Assembly (NCBI GenBank): GCA_947652605.1
Contig: OX393578.1
Coordinates: forward strand, 34,911,470 to 34,975,469
DNA length: 64,000 nucleotides
Direction of reading: 5' to 3'
Source: Elmis aenea
Taxonomy: Eukaryota > Arthropoda > Insecta > Coleoptera > Elmidae
Part shown: positions 13,485-25,000 of the stretch, piece after piece
How the letters are laid out: each line of letters begins with the position of its first letter
Numbering within the stretch: position 1 is the stretch's first letter
Made by a program: the position numbers and the translations under genes
The notes under the pieces: generated by a model
Databases searched by the model: none
The model's input: the letters and a program-made list of their open reading frames with translations, nothing else
Told to the model about the DNA's origin: nothing

Positions 13485-13716
13485 TAAGGGTGGGCGATAT
13501 CGAAACTTCGATATCGAATATTGATTATTGATATACCGATGTATCGAAATATCGATATAAAAGGGACGAGGAGCTAAAAAAGTTGGTAAAAAAACTGGAA
13601 AAGAGACTGGTGACCTAAAAAAAAGCTACTCGCCATTATTTTTGTTGTCCATACCACAAAATATCGATATCCGATATTTCGATATCGAAATTATATCGCT
13701 ATATCGCCCACCCCTA
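13485..13716. mobile_element. hAT MITE, GATATCG family, copy 2
   Basis: Ends TAAGGGTGGGCGATATCG and (right) TATCGCCCACCCCTA, flanked by octamers GTTTTAAG (13477-13484) and GTTTTACG (13717-13724) that match at 7 of 8 positions. The same family as 4674-4781, but with about 100 bp of unique non-palindromic core. Confidence 0.88.
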
Positions 13717-13724
13717 GTTTTACG

Positions 13725-14825
13725 GTGTTTTTTGTATTATCTCGTATCAAAAACTTGGTTTTACGTTCTTATTTACGGTTTTTGTTTCATTTAAAACTTA
13801 AGGATGAGTATAATTTGCCACAACCAAACCGTATTTTTTACGAGTTTATAACGTCTTATTTATGTCTTCGTGCTTTTTTTTTTTTAGAAAACTAAAGTTT
13901 TAATCATAAATGGGTTGCTCATAAAAAGTTTAATTTTATTAGGTATTACCCCATCTTAAATTTCTGAAACTAGTTTCTCGCCTGCAAAAAAAATCTGGCT
14001 GAAGAAGCAACTTGACAGTCGCGAAACAGGTTACAAAATTTTGAGTAGTTGATTACCAAGTGATTTTAATTAAAAATAAAAATTACAAAATGGTGTATAC
14101 ATTTTAAGTGTAAGTAAATATCACAAACTTTATCAAATATTTTTTATTGAAATATATAAAATTTATTTGTTAATCAATTGTATAATAATTTATTGAGAAA
14201 AAAAAACAAATAAAAGCCATTTATTACAGGTTTATTCCATGTGTAATAAAACGTCTGCACAACTGCATTTGAAACTGCAATTATTTATCTATTGCATAGT
14301 GTTTTTCGACGTAAATTTAATCCGAATGGCACTTGAAAATATTCGGCATTTTATGCAGCTTGAAATTAGATCATAAATATTTACATCCAAGCAATTAGTA
14401 GTGTGTACAACAAATACAAATATTTATAAAAATTGGAGGACAAATGGCCCAATTTTTAAATCAAATGCATTTGTACTTTCACTTAATACGCTTAATGGAT
14501 GTATTTCCTGCTAACACAAATATTTGGAAACGTAAAAAAATATATACGATTCCAAAATTTACGTATAAAAACACTTTAGGCGAGTTTACTTACAACTGAA
14601 AGCTTTCCAATATCATTATCTTAAAATAACGCTTCTGTTAAAATTAATTAAAGCTTTTTTGATATAAAATAAGGTTTTTGTGTACGGAAATTCTTAAATT
14701 ATGTTTTGGTCATGTTATTTTGACTTCAAAGTAAATTAATTGTTGTTATTTACCAAAATAATATGTATTTACCTACTTGTAAACTTGAAAATTGTTTTCG
14801 TAAAAATAAACTATTTCATAATATA
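13725..14825. other. No gene seen
   Basis: AT-rich, with A and T homopolymer runs. No element ends identified. Confidence 0.55.
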
Positions 14826-14827
14826 TA

Positions 14828-16330
14828 CAGGGTTCTCGTTTTTCGCGGGCCACTATTGGGATCTCGTAAACGGTAAGAGTTACGACTTCGGTTAAATTGG
14901 GGCAAAGTTGTATATTCAGGTGCTTAATAATTTGACGTAAACAGAACTTAGCTCTTTTAGTTTTTGAGATATAGGGAAAAAAGTAAAAAAGTGGATTTTT
15001 GTTTTTTGCTCGTAACTTTTTCATTTGATGTCAAATTTCATTTTTGTAAAAACATTTCCATTGCCACTTTTTGTAAGGAATCAGAATCCCCAGTTATATT
15101 TTCCGTGCGACGTTTCGTTTTTTTAAAACCATCATCAGATCAATATTTTCTTATGGACGCTATATCTGATTTTAACGTCAATTTGTAGAGCATTTTATTC
15201 TGAATTCGAAAATGTATAACACTTGGCACTTTTTTGAAACAATTGTTGTTAAATAAGGAAAAAACAAAAATTTTATTTAAAACAAATCCTAATCGGCATG
15301 GTAAATAATTGTCTTTGTCCCTTTTGCCTTGGAAACAGGTAAGTAAACCGCATGAAACTAGTAATTAAAAAAATAGGTATTAATAAATATGTTAGGAATG
15401 CATTAACATTGTTCACTTACCAACAAATATTTTTAGAATATTTTCTTCGGTAAAGTAATAAATTTCTCTAAAATGTGTATTTAATCCTTATTTGGCATAC
15501 ATTTATTTGTAACATAACTAGTTATGCCTTTTATCTGCGTTAATGACTTCTAATAAGCAAAAAGCGAAAACAGATTTCTAGACGTTTTTTGTAAACCATG
15601 AACACTTATATTATTTGATTACGAACATTTTGTTACAAATAATTGCATGTCAAATAAGGGATTAAATACACATTTTAGAGACATTTATTACTTAACCGAA
15701 GAAAATATTCTAAAAATATTTGCTAATAAGTGAACAATGTTAATGCATTCCTAACATATTTATGAATACCGATTTTTTTAATTAAATCCCTTTAATAGTA
15801 ATTTCATACGGTTTACTTACGTGCTTCCAAGGAAAAAGGGACAAAGACAATTATTTATCATGCCGATTAGGATTTGTTTTAAATAAAATATTTGTTTTTA
15901 CCATTTTTAACAACAATTGTTTCAAAAAAAGTGCCAACTGTTATACATTATCGAATTCAGAATAAAATGCTCTACAAATTGACGTTAAAATAAGATATAG
16001 CGTCCAAATATTGACCTGATGATGGTTTAAAAAAAACGAAACGTCGCACGGAAAATATAATTGGGGAATTTGATTCCTTGCAAAAAGTGGCCATGAAAAT
16101 GTTTTTACAAAAATGAAATTTGACATCAAATGAAAAAGTTACGGGCAAAAAACAAAAATCCACTTTTTAACTTTTTTTCCTATATCTCAAAAACTAAAAG
16201 AGCTAGATAAGTTCTGATTGCGTCAAATTATTAAGCACCTCAATATACAACTTTGCCCCAATTTAACCGAAGTCGTAACTCTTACCGTTTACGAGATCCC
16301 CATAGTGGCCCGCGAAAAACGAGAACCCTG
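14828..16330. mobile_element. Fold-back element A (1.5 kb palindrome, TA-flanked)
   Basis: Ends CAGGGTTCTCGTTTTTCGCG and its complement are flanked by TATA on both sides. Nearly the whole element is an inverted repeat centred about 15.6 kb, with arms of roughly 700 bp. The box ATCTCG begins 33 bp from the left end. Apparent open frames on both strands are mirror images of each other and have no recognisable product. Superfamily unassigned. Confidence 0.9.
16016..16045 (+). other. Hammerhead-ribozyme-like core in fold-back element A
   Basis: CTGATGA (16016-16022), a 15-nt spacer containing GTTT...AAAC, then GAAA (16038-16041) and CGTC. The mirror copy is at 15109-15138 on the minus strand. 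This matches the hammerhead catalytic core letters, but stem II would start after two unpaired bases and stem I is weak, so activity is doubtful. Confidence 0.3.
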
Positions 16331-16332
16331 TA

Positions 16333-17246
16333 TAATACATATTAAAATTTATTTTTTATTAGTGTAAAAAACCACAATTAAATTTTAAAAAAATCATAAT
16401 CGTTGGTAAATTTTGTGTTCTTTTTTTTTATTTTTTGATGTAATACACGCCGTGATTTTTGTTATGCGTTATTGGACGAAACACCTGCAGGGAAGAGATG
16501 TATAGAGGTACATCTGTCTGTCCATTCGCCCGTGAAACAAAAGTGCAAAATAATCTACTGTTTATGATGCCAATAGCCAGTAGCACTTGTTTACCAGAAA
16601 AACGCGATTCATAGTTTATCTATTCAGCAAATAAGACTTCGCTATAATTCATCGAACAGTTTAAAATTATATACCTAACAATTTATTCATTCATAACATA
16701 CGTGTTTTTTATATTAAGGAAGAAGCGTAAAAATGTAGCTTCGTTCAGTCGCGTGATTGATTCTAAATAATCCAACCTCCGTTTTATAAATTTTTTATTT
16801 CAATGTATTTTACACTTCCGTTAATTTTTTTTCCAACTTGTGAACAATTACAGCTAATGTAGTCAAGTGGAACAAGTGAGGTAGGTTAGGTTATGGCCTA
16901 ATGAAGTCATCCGGCACGTTATATTGGATTAAACAATAACATCCATTATTCGACGCATATCACTTGTCTGATTACTGATTATTTTACCCTCTAGCGATTT
17001 TTTTATAGTGTCCAGTTAAATATGGGTTTTTAGATGAAGCCCATTGTACGTAAGTGCGTCAACTTAAAGCTTCAATGATTTTTGTAAGGGTGCGGAGATG
17101 CATCTAAATGCGTGTGAATAAATGAAAAACGTTTCCTTATGTTATTAAAACGTTCAAAATTATTTTAGAAGTAAAATAAAATAGTTTTATGTCATAACCA
17201 GGTGCGAGGAATTGATGAATACGTGTGATGTACAAAAAGTGGTGTA
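16333..17246. other. No gene seen; possible 5' region of Mcr
   Basis: A short hairpin-like run GAGATGTATAGAGGTACATC lies near 16494. The Mcr promoter or 5' UTR exon could be anywhere upstream of 18470, and nothing here singles it out. Confidence 0.4.
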
Positions 17247-17248
17247 TA

Positions 17249-18307
17249 CAGGGTGTTTCTTAAATATTGCAAAACAATTCGAGAGGTGACACCTTATCGA
17301 AAATTAAGGGTGGTCTTTCATTTAAAAAAAAATCCTTAACCGTCTTCTTTCGGAATTACACCCCCTTTAAAGTGGAGCGGTAAAATTAAGTTTTTATTTT
17401 ATTTCTCAAATTTGGATACATTTAGGAGAATGATATTTGGTAGATGTTTTATACTTATTAAAAGGTTTTCCATAGTAATATTTTCAATCATCCCCCACCT
17501 TCACAGGGGGCTAAATAGCGCGACCCCTGTTGTTTTTATCAGAACTTTTTGGTGGGTTGAAATTTTGCAATTTAATAGTTTTTGTTTGAAAGCTTGTTTT
17601 ATTTAGAAGCTTTTTTTAATTTTTTTAGTTTTTCTCGTAAAACCTTTGGTTTATGAGTAAAAAATAAAGTAAGTAAACATGCACCATTAAATTAATATTC
17701 CATGATTCCAATATAAAACGATTCATTTTGGTGGTTGCCATGGTTTGTTTATGTTCATGTTGGGTGGAATTGACAGATGTTATTCATTTTGACGTTAACG
17801 CGGCTACAACGCGCAAACGCCGTCAATTCTACCCAATACGAACATAAACAAACCATGGTAACCACCAAAATGAATCATTTTATATTGGAATATTTAATGG
17901 TGCATGTTAACTCACTTTATTTTTTACTCAAATACTGTAGCTTTTACAAGAAAAACTAAAGAATAAAAAAAGTGTTTAAATAAATGAAGTTTTTAATCAA
18001 AAAATTATTGAATTGCAAAGTTCAACCCACCAAAAAGTTCTGATAAAAAAACCAACAGGAATCGCACTTTTCAGCCAGCCCCCTGTGAAGGTGGGAGATG
18101 CTTGAAAATATTACTATGGAAAACCTTTTAATAGGTACAAAACACTACCAAATATCATTCTCCTAAATGTATCCAAATTTGAGAAATAAAATAAAAACTT
18201 AATTTTACCGCTCCCCTTTAAGGGGGTGAAACTCCGAAAGACCCCTCTTAATTTTTGATAAGGAATCACCTCCAGAATTTTTTTCGCAATATTTAAGAAA
18301 CACCCTG
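17249..18307. mobile_element. Fold-back element B (1.06 kb palindrome)
   Basis: Ends CAGGGTGTTTCTTAAATATT and its complement are flanked by TATA on both sides. Arms are about 500 bp and the centre is near 17.78 kb. It lies about 160 bp upstream of the first coding exon of Mcr, probably in a 5' intron. No coding potential. Confidence 0.9.
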
Positions 18308-18471
18308 TATAGTATATGTAATTGTTGGTAATTTTTTGGGTATTCTGTGCTTGTCACGGACCAGCGTATGTTCACCTGTAATATTAATAACTACATGTAA
18401 TCATGTTCGATTGTAATATTACTATTAGTTATGTTAACTAAGCTATTACTAATATTTTATTTTTGTTACAG

Positions 18472-19038
18472 TACATAACAAGCTGAGATGAGGTTGAAAA
18501 AAGAATCTTGGCCGACTCTGCTGTTGGTCGTCTGCTGTGCGACTGCACAAGACATAAACATTAATAACCAATTTAGTCAAACTCCAAATCCCAACCAATA
18601 TGATCCCAATAATCCTTATGCGAATGTAAATAATCAAAACAGCCAATTTGGAAATGTTAATAACCCAAACGATCCTTCCGGAAATGTAAATAACCAAAAT
18701 AATCCTTTTGGAAATGTAAATACTCAAAACAACCCTTTCGGAAATGTAAATAACCAAAATAATCAATTCGGAAATGTAAATAATCCAAACAACCCTTTTG
18801 GAAATGTAAATAATCAAAATAATCAATTTGGAAATGTAAATAATCAAAACAATCCTTTTGGAAATGTAAATCCTAACATTCCTAATCCAAATGTACCTAT
18901 AGATCCCAATAATCCATCTATTGATCCGTTCAGTGGTAATGTGAACCAACCGTTTGGGCAAAGACCCTTCGATACGAGGAGACCCACATTCAATTTTGGA
19001 AATAGAATTGAGGAGCATACTTCAATTATTAGAGAAGC
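18472..19038 (+). other. Mcr: Mcr first coding exon with signal peptide
   Basis: The exon runs from the acceptor after TTTTTGTTACAG to a GTAAGA donor. It encodes a basic start (MRLKK), a hydrophobic stretch (TLLLVVCCATA) typical of a secretory signal peptide, then an Asn/Pro/Phe-rich low-complexity region before the conserved macroglobulin start in the next exon. At least one upstream untranslated exon must exist, but I cannot locate it. Confidence 0.85.
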
Positions 19039-22000
19039 GTAAGATTTTTTTTTTTTTTAAATTTGTTTATCCTGTTAAATAATTTTGGAAATTAAACTAA
19101 TAAAAAGTTGGTCAACAACAAAGTCCACAACAGAAATAGTTGTCTGTTATGGTGCAGATATAAATCTCAAATCACCTATTACACACTTTTTTATTTTAAA
19201 AAAGGTCGCCTTAATTGCTTATAAAGCGAATATATTTATAAACATTGTTACCCGCATTTCAAAGATTATTTGAATGGTTGATTCATGATCCGTTCACACA
19301 AGCACTTTATTTTTAGGACATATTTTATCGTGGCATCCCGCATGGTACGACCTGGTCAATTATATAGGGTTGCTGTCACCATCTTAAAAGAAAGACAGCC
19401 GCTTGTCGTACGTGCTTCTATTCAAAGAAATGGAGTCGAAATGTCAGCAGATTATAAAAACGTAAAAGAAGGTGTTCCGGAAACTTTGCTCATGAAGGTA
19501 TGTATTTTATCATTTATAAAAATCATATGCTGTTTTTATCTAATTGAATATGTGGTATAAAATTCTCAATGGCAAAAAAAAATTAAGTCATTAGAACTAT
19601 TTTTTTTAAATTTGTATTTTTATCTAGCAAAATTATCGAAATTATAGAAATGTTATGATCATATCAAATGGAGACCAAGCTGGTTTAAGAATTATTCTTC
19701 CAGACAAGAATATTAAATTTACAAAAATATTTGTGAAAAAAGTAATCTTACAAAGAGAATTAATATTTTGTCTCAACTAATTAATCAGCTATATAAAACT
19801 ATTCTTTATTAGTCATTAAAAATTAAATAAAATCATATACAAAAAAAAAAACTTTATGTAGCGATATAGAGGGTCCTACAAGTTGTTAAATTGACCATAA
19901 CTATTAATTAAACCATATAAACTCCATCAAAACTCGTAAAGTAGGTACCTAAACACAGTGGTCTTAAACTGGCGGTCCGCGGGCCGCATCCGGCTCCCAA
20001 AGCAATTTTACATGGCCCGTGAATACAGTTATGTATTTGTTGTAAATATGGTGCTAATAGTTTTAGAAACATGAGATATAGACTGAGCTTATGTGCGCGA
20101 CTGCTATTGAAGGAAAAAGAGACAGAATGAATAGGTTGGGGCTTTGTCTTTGTCATTGTATGCTTGTATGCCAGGCCACGTGACTGGGGTAATTTGGGAG
20201 AACTTCCCACGTCCGTACAATCAGTAAATTTAGTTGTAGTAAGAAATAACGAAGTTTATATTTATTTACATACAAACATATGTATCTTTTCTGTATGTGT
20301 CGAAGAAAAATTTTGTTAATAAAGAAGGCCAATAGCTTGTATATTCACTCTCATTTTCTTAAAAAAAGAAAAGAAAACCGGCCCGTCAGCTCGTTTAGAT
20401 CGTGCATTTGGCCCGCATGCAATTTGAGTTTGAGACCACTGCCTTAACAGATTTCAATTATATTTTATAAATTTATTTTAAATTATTATTAATCTAAAGA
20501 TGTTACAAAAATTATTTTTTTTAATTTTAGATGCCGCAAACTAGTGCTGCTGGAGAGTACAAATTAAGAGTTGAAGGTTTATATGAAAATACTTTAGGTG
20601 GAGCTGCTTTCGTCAATGAAACTAAATTAACATTTTCTCAAAGATACATGACGATTTTTATACAACTTGATAAGCCAGTTTACATGCAAGGCCAAACTGG
20701 TAAGTACCGAAAAAACGATTACATAGCAATTTTTGTACATGTACGTGTATGTTATACTATTTATGACACTAGTTCAAAAGTATTGTGGCTAACTGGTAGG
20801 TGGGCCATAGATATTATAAATTTTCCAGCAAAGAAGTGTTAAGTGGCATCTGTTAGACCCAGTCTGAACTGCTAGCTTGAACTCGTTTACAGTAGGTTTG
20901 TTCCAACACGGGATTTAAAACCGATCCCTGATTAGTTCATGAAACAATTTATTCGCATGCGTGAACTATGTACTAAGAAATTTAATCCACAGTATTAGCC
21001 GTTGTTGGAACGCTTTTACGACTGGCCTAACTTTAAATGACATTTGCATCTTTGGGTTCATAGAAATGTGCGCATCGCTAGGGTAAACACCAACCCTTTC
21101 GCTACCAACGGGACACATACGTCCCAAACACGAAATAAAATATCTCAGTGGGGTTTGATTTTGTATAAATTGCCATAAAACCTTGTCCCAATGGTATTTA
21201 CACTGTAGAGGCAAAGAACACGTGGTTACCCCCTCCTATCATATGTTTACCACATTTTGTGTTTATTTATTCGTGCAGTTGTGGCACCATAGGGACACAT
21301 ATGTCCCAACCTAAAATACCAATGGGACTCTACATCCCGCAACCCCTATAAGCAACCCCCTTGCTAAAAAAATTAACTTGACTATTAACTGCTGAACTGC
21401 TGTCTTTTGAACACAAAGAGGCAGGAAATCATATGAAATATTTGAAACACACAATAAAAAAAATTGGTAGCGAAAGGGTTAATAGTCTAGCAATAAATGG
21501 ATTTGGGAGAACAATGTATGGCTACCTGAACCTGAGCTCACGTTAGTTATGAACAATGCATGTGTGTAAAAATCCAAATGCTGGTACATGCTCTCATCCA
21601 AGAACTGTTTTGACCGTACACTGACTAGTTCATGTATTAATTTTGTAACAAATGAAACAGCCGACTAAACCGTACGGTGAACTATCAGAGCCTGTGTTGG
21701 AACGCGATATTGATACTGCGCACACTCTGATAGTGCGGCGTACTGTCAGAAAGCTTGTCAGAACAAACCTAGTGTCTACTGTTATGTTTTTAAATTCAAA
21801 TCAACTTCACAAACTCATAATTGTTTAAAATGTGTTATTTAGCAGCTATACAGTGTGTTTGAAATTCGAGTTTAAGCATGGGGATCTCGCTTATTATAAT
21901 AGCTAGAATATAGGTTTAAATTCGGCAAAGCTGCTAAATTTGGTGCTCATTAATAATCCGAAGAGAAATTGGAGATATCTCAAACGGTATCCGAGAAAAT

Positions 22001-25000
22001 TGGGAAAAACCGGAAAATACGATTTTTGTAAATCGTCTATAACTCCTTTGGAGTATGAAATATTTCAAATGTGTAAAAACATTGCCCAAGCAACTTTTTA
22101 AGCCGAATCGGATGGTGGTAAAATTTTTCCTAGATCGATTCGTTTTTGTTTTATGACAACCAACTTTGTTTTTTCTTATGGGCGCAATTTTTGCTATTTA
22201 CATAATCAAATAGCATTTATTTTTCTGAATCCATTGATGTATCACACATGGTGTTTTACTTTTTCTTTCATTGTCAAATTTCAAAAAATACGTTTTAAAC
22301 AATAACCATTATAAATCAGGTAGGCCGGTCATTGTAGTTTATGTTGTTTCCATGACAACCGATCAACAAACTAAAAGTTTTGAAGGCCTGTTAGTCGTAA
22401 AAATTAACTTTAATAACGAAGAAAAACGCGATATGCTGCCCATAAAAAAAAACAAAGTTGGTTGTCTAAAACAAAAACGAATCGATCTAGGAAAAATTTG
22501 TGACCACTATCCGATTCGGCTTAAAAAGTTGCCTGGGCAACTTTTTTACACATTTAAAATATTTCAAACTCCAAAGGAGTTATAAACGATTTTTAAAAAT
22601 CGTATTTTCCAGTTTTTCCTAATTTTCTCGGATACCATTTGAGATATTTCCAATTTCTCTTAGGATTATCAATAAGCATCGAATTTTGCAACTTTGCCAA
22701 ATTTAAACCAATACTCTAGCTATTATAATAAGGGAGATCCCCATGCTTAAACTTGAATTTCAAACACCCTGTATTTACACATAATTTTTTTCAGTTCGTT
22801 TTCGCACAATACCCATTAATACTGAACTAAAAGGTTTTCTAAACACTGTTGATGTATATATTTACGATCCTAATGGCTATATAATGAAACGTTGGCTTTC
22901 TCGACAATCAAATTTGGGTACAGTTAGTTTGTCATATCAGTTATCAGATCAACCTGTATTTGGAGAATGGAAGATTAGAGTAGAAGCACAAGGGCAAATT
23001 GAAGAATCAACATTCTTGGTAGAAGAGTACTATCAGACACGATTTGAGGTATGTTTTTTTTGTGTACTTAACACAGGTCACCATACTGTAAATTTAGACA
23101 CTATAATCATGTCCAAAACCAAAAAAGACTATGAGCAGTAGTTTTTAAGGCTACCGTAATAAAGCCATTATTTCATAGACTGATTATGTAAAAAACAGTA
23201 AAATACTACAATTTTGGTATTTTTGAGTTAGGCAATCTGCCACGTTTGTGAAAATATATTAGCCATCTATAAAGCTGTGATCAAAATTATTATATTGATA
23301 ATTATACTTATTTTTCATATTGAGACCAATTATTCTTCAATGAACTATATTTTCAGGTGAATGTGACAATGCCTGCATTTTTCTTCTCAACAGAGCAATA
23401 CATTCATGGTATTGTTATGGCAAATTACACAAGTGGTGCTCCAGTTCATGGAAATTTGACATTAAAAGCTGTAGTTCGTCCAATTCGACCATTACGTCAT
23501 AGAATGTACAATGCAAATAGCCAGTACGGACAAGCTTATGTCGACAGACTGAATTATCGTGATAGACATTACAACAACCATAGAGATTATGAACCTAACA
23601 GACCATTTGATCCCAATAGACCATTTGATCCTAACAGACCGTTGGATGCAGATCAAAGAAATATAAATCCAAATTATCCATACGATGAATATGACACTAC
23701 CGGCAGCTACAATCGGCCTATAATAGAAAAATATTTCAGTTTTGTAAGTTAACATTTTTTAACAAATAAGTACGGAAATAGATTATTAAATATTCTAGGC
23801 TTGTTTTGTTATTACTGCTAAGTATTTTTATGTTCATATTTTAGGATGAACTACAACCTTTTTGGTATAGAATACCCGATTATTATTATGATGAAATTCC
23901 ACATTTAAAATTCGTAAGTGTTAATTTAAAATGTAAACTAAACTTTAAAACTTACATTTTCCTTTTTTGTAGTTCAATGGAGTTTATGAATTTAGGTATC
24001 CAATACAAGACTTGTTACATTATGTACCCACTCTAGAAGGTATGGAAATGGTTGTAACTGCTACAGTTGGGAATCATTTTCTAGATGAAGTTATTGAAGG
24101 GTATTCTGTTGCACGAATTTACAATTCTTCGATTAAAATTGGCTTCTTGGGTGATTCTCCACAAGTATTCAAGCCTGGAATGCCTGTTACAGTATATGTA
24201 AGTGTTAATTGATAAGATGAATATGTTTTAAACTCTTTCCCGTTAATTGAAATCCATGAAATTATTATTTAATCAGTTATATTATCTTTCTGTTGTAGAA
24301 TTTAGTATAATTTAATTTTTACAAATACTGACTTCTCGATTTTGTATTTTTCATTTCATTTCTTATACTGTTACGATTTTTTTAAATGAAATATTTTGAG
24401 TGTGATTTTTTTATAGCTTGTGACATCATACCATGACGGATCTGGTTTACCAGACCATAGACTCCTGAATGGTCGCATGGAGGTCCATTATTCTGTAGAA
24501 ATGAGAGGAGGTGGTAGACGAGATGTTCTGTCCCGCGAACTAAAAATGTCAGACAATGCTGGTGTATGGGAGTACAATATCGATTTGAAAAATGATTTAG
24601 CCTTCGAAGGACCCCGAGCACTTGAACAAGTCAATGAAATATGTAAATATTTCTTTTAATTCATAAAAAATTCAAAATTGAAATCGCTGAATTTGGAAAT
24701 ATTATGAAGATAATTTAATTTTTTTAATTCATTTCAGCGGCGTTAAGAGTGCAAGCTTATTTCAAAGACAGTGTTGGAGAACGTGCTAATGCGGAATTAC
24801 TTATGTTAGCACATCACAGCCCCAGTAATCAACATATCAAAGTATCAACTAGTACGATTGAACCTAGAGTATGTATATTATCAGAAAATATCACACATTT
24901 TTAAAGTAGTTGACAAAATTAATATGCAGTATCAGAATTTTCATACCAAAGTATGATTGTATCAAAATATCTATAAAAGTCAATCGACATATACTGATAC

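Noticed and set aside
14773..16163. Several 60-80 codon frames on both strands near 15-16 kb
   Set aside because: They are the same sequence read from the two arms of fold-back element A. No protein family is recognisable.
18449..19018. 189-codon open frame on the minus strand
   Set aside because: It is the antisense shadow of the Mcr 30-bp coding repeat. Its IYISKRI-type repeats mirror the Asn-rich units, while the plus strand has a signal peptide and correct splicing.
19908..20210. 100-codon minus-strand frame
   Set aside because: It lies almost wholly inside a hAT MITE with clear ends and duplications, and the translation is not transposase-like.
22271..22585. 104-codon plus frame in the Mcr intron
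   Set aside because: It lies in the spacer and right arm of fold-back element C. The composition reflects the palindrome, and it is not part of any Mcr exon.
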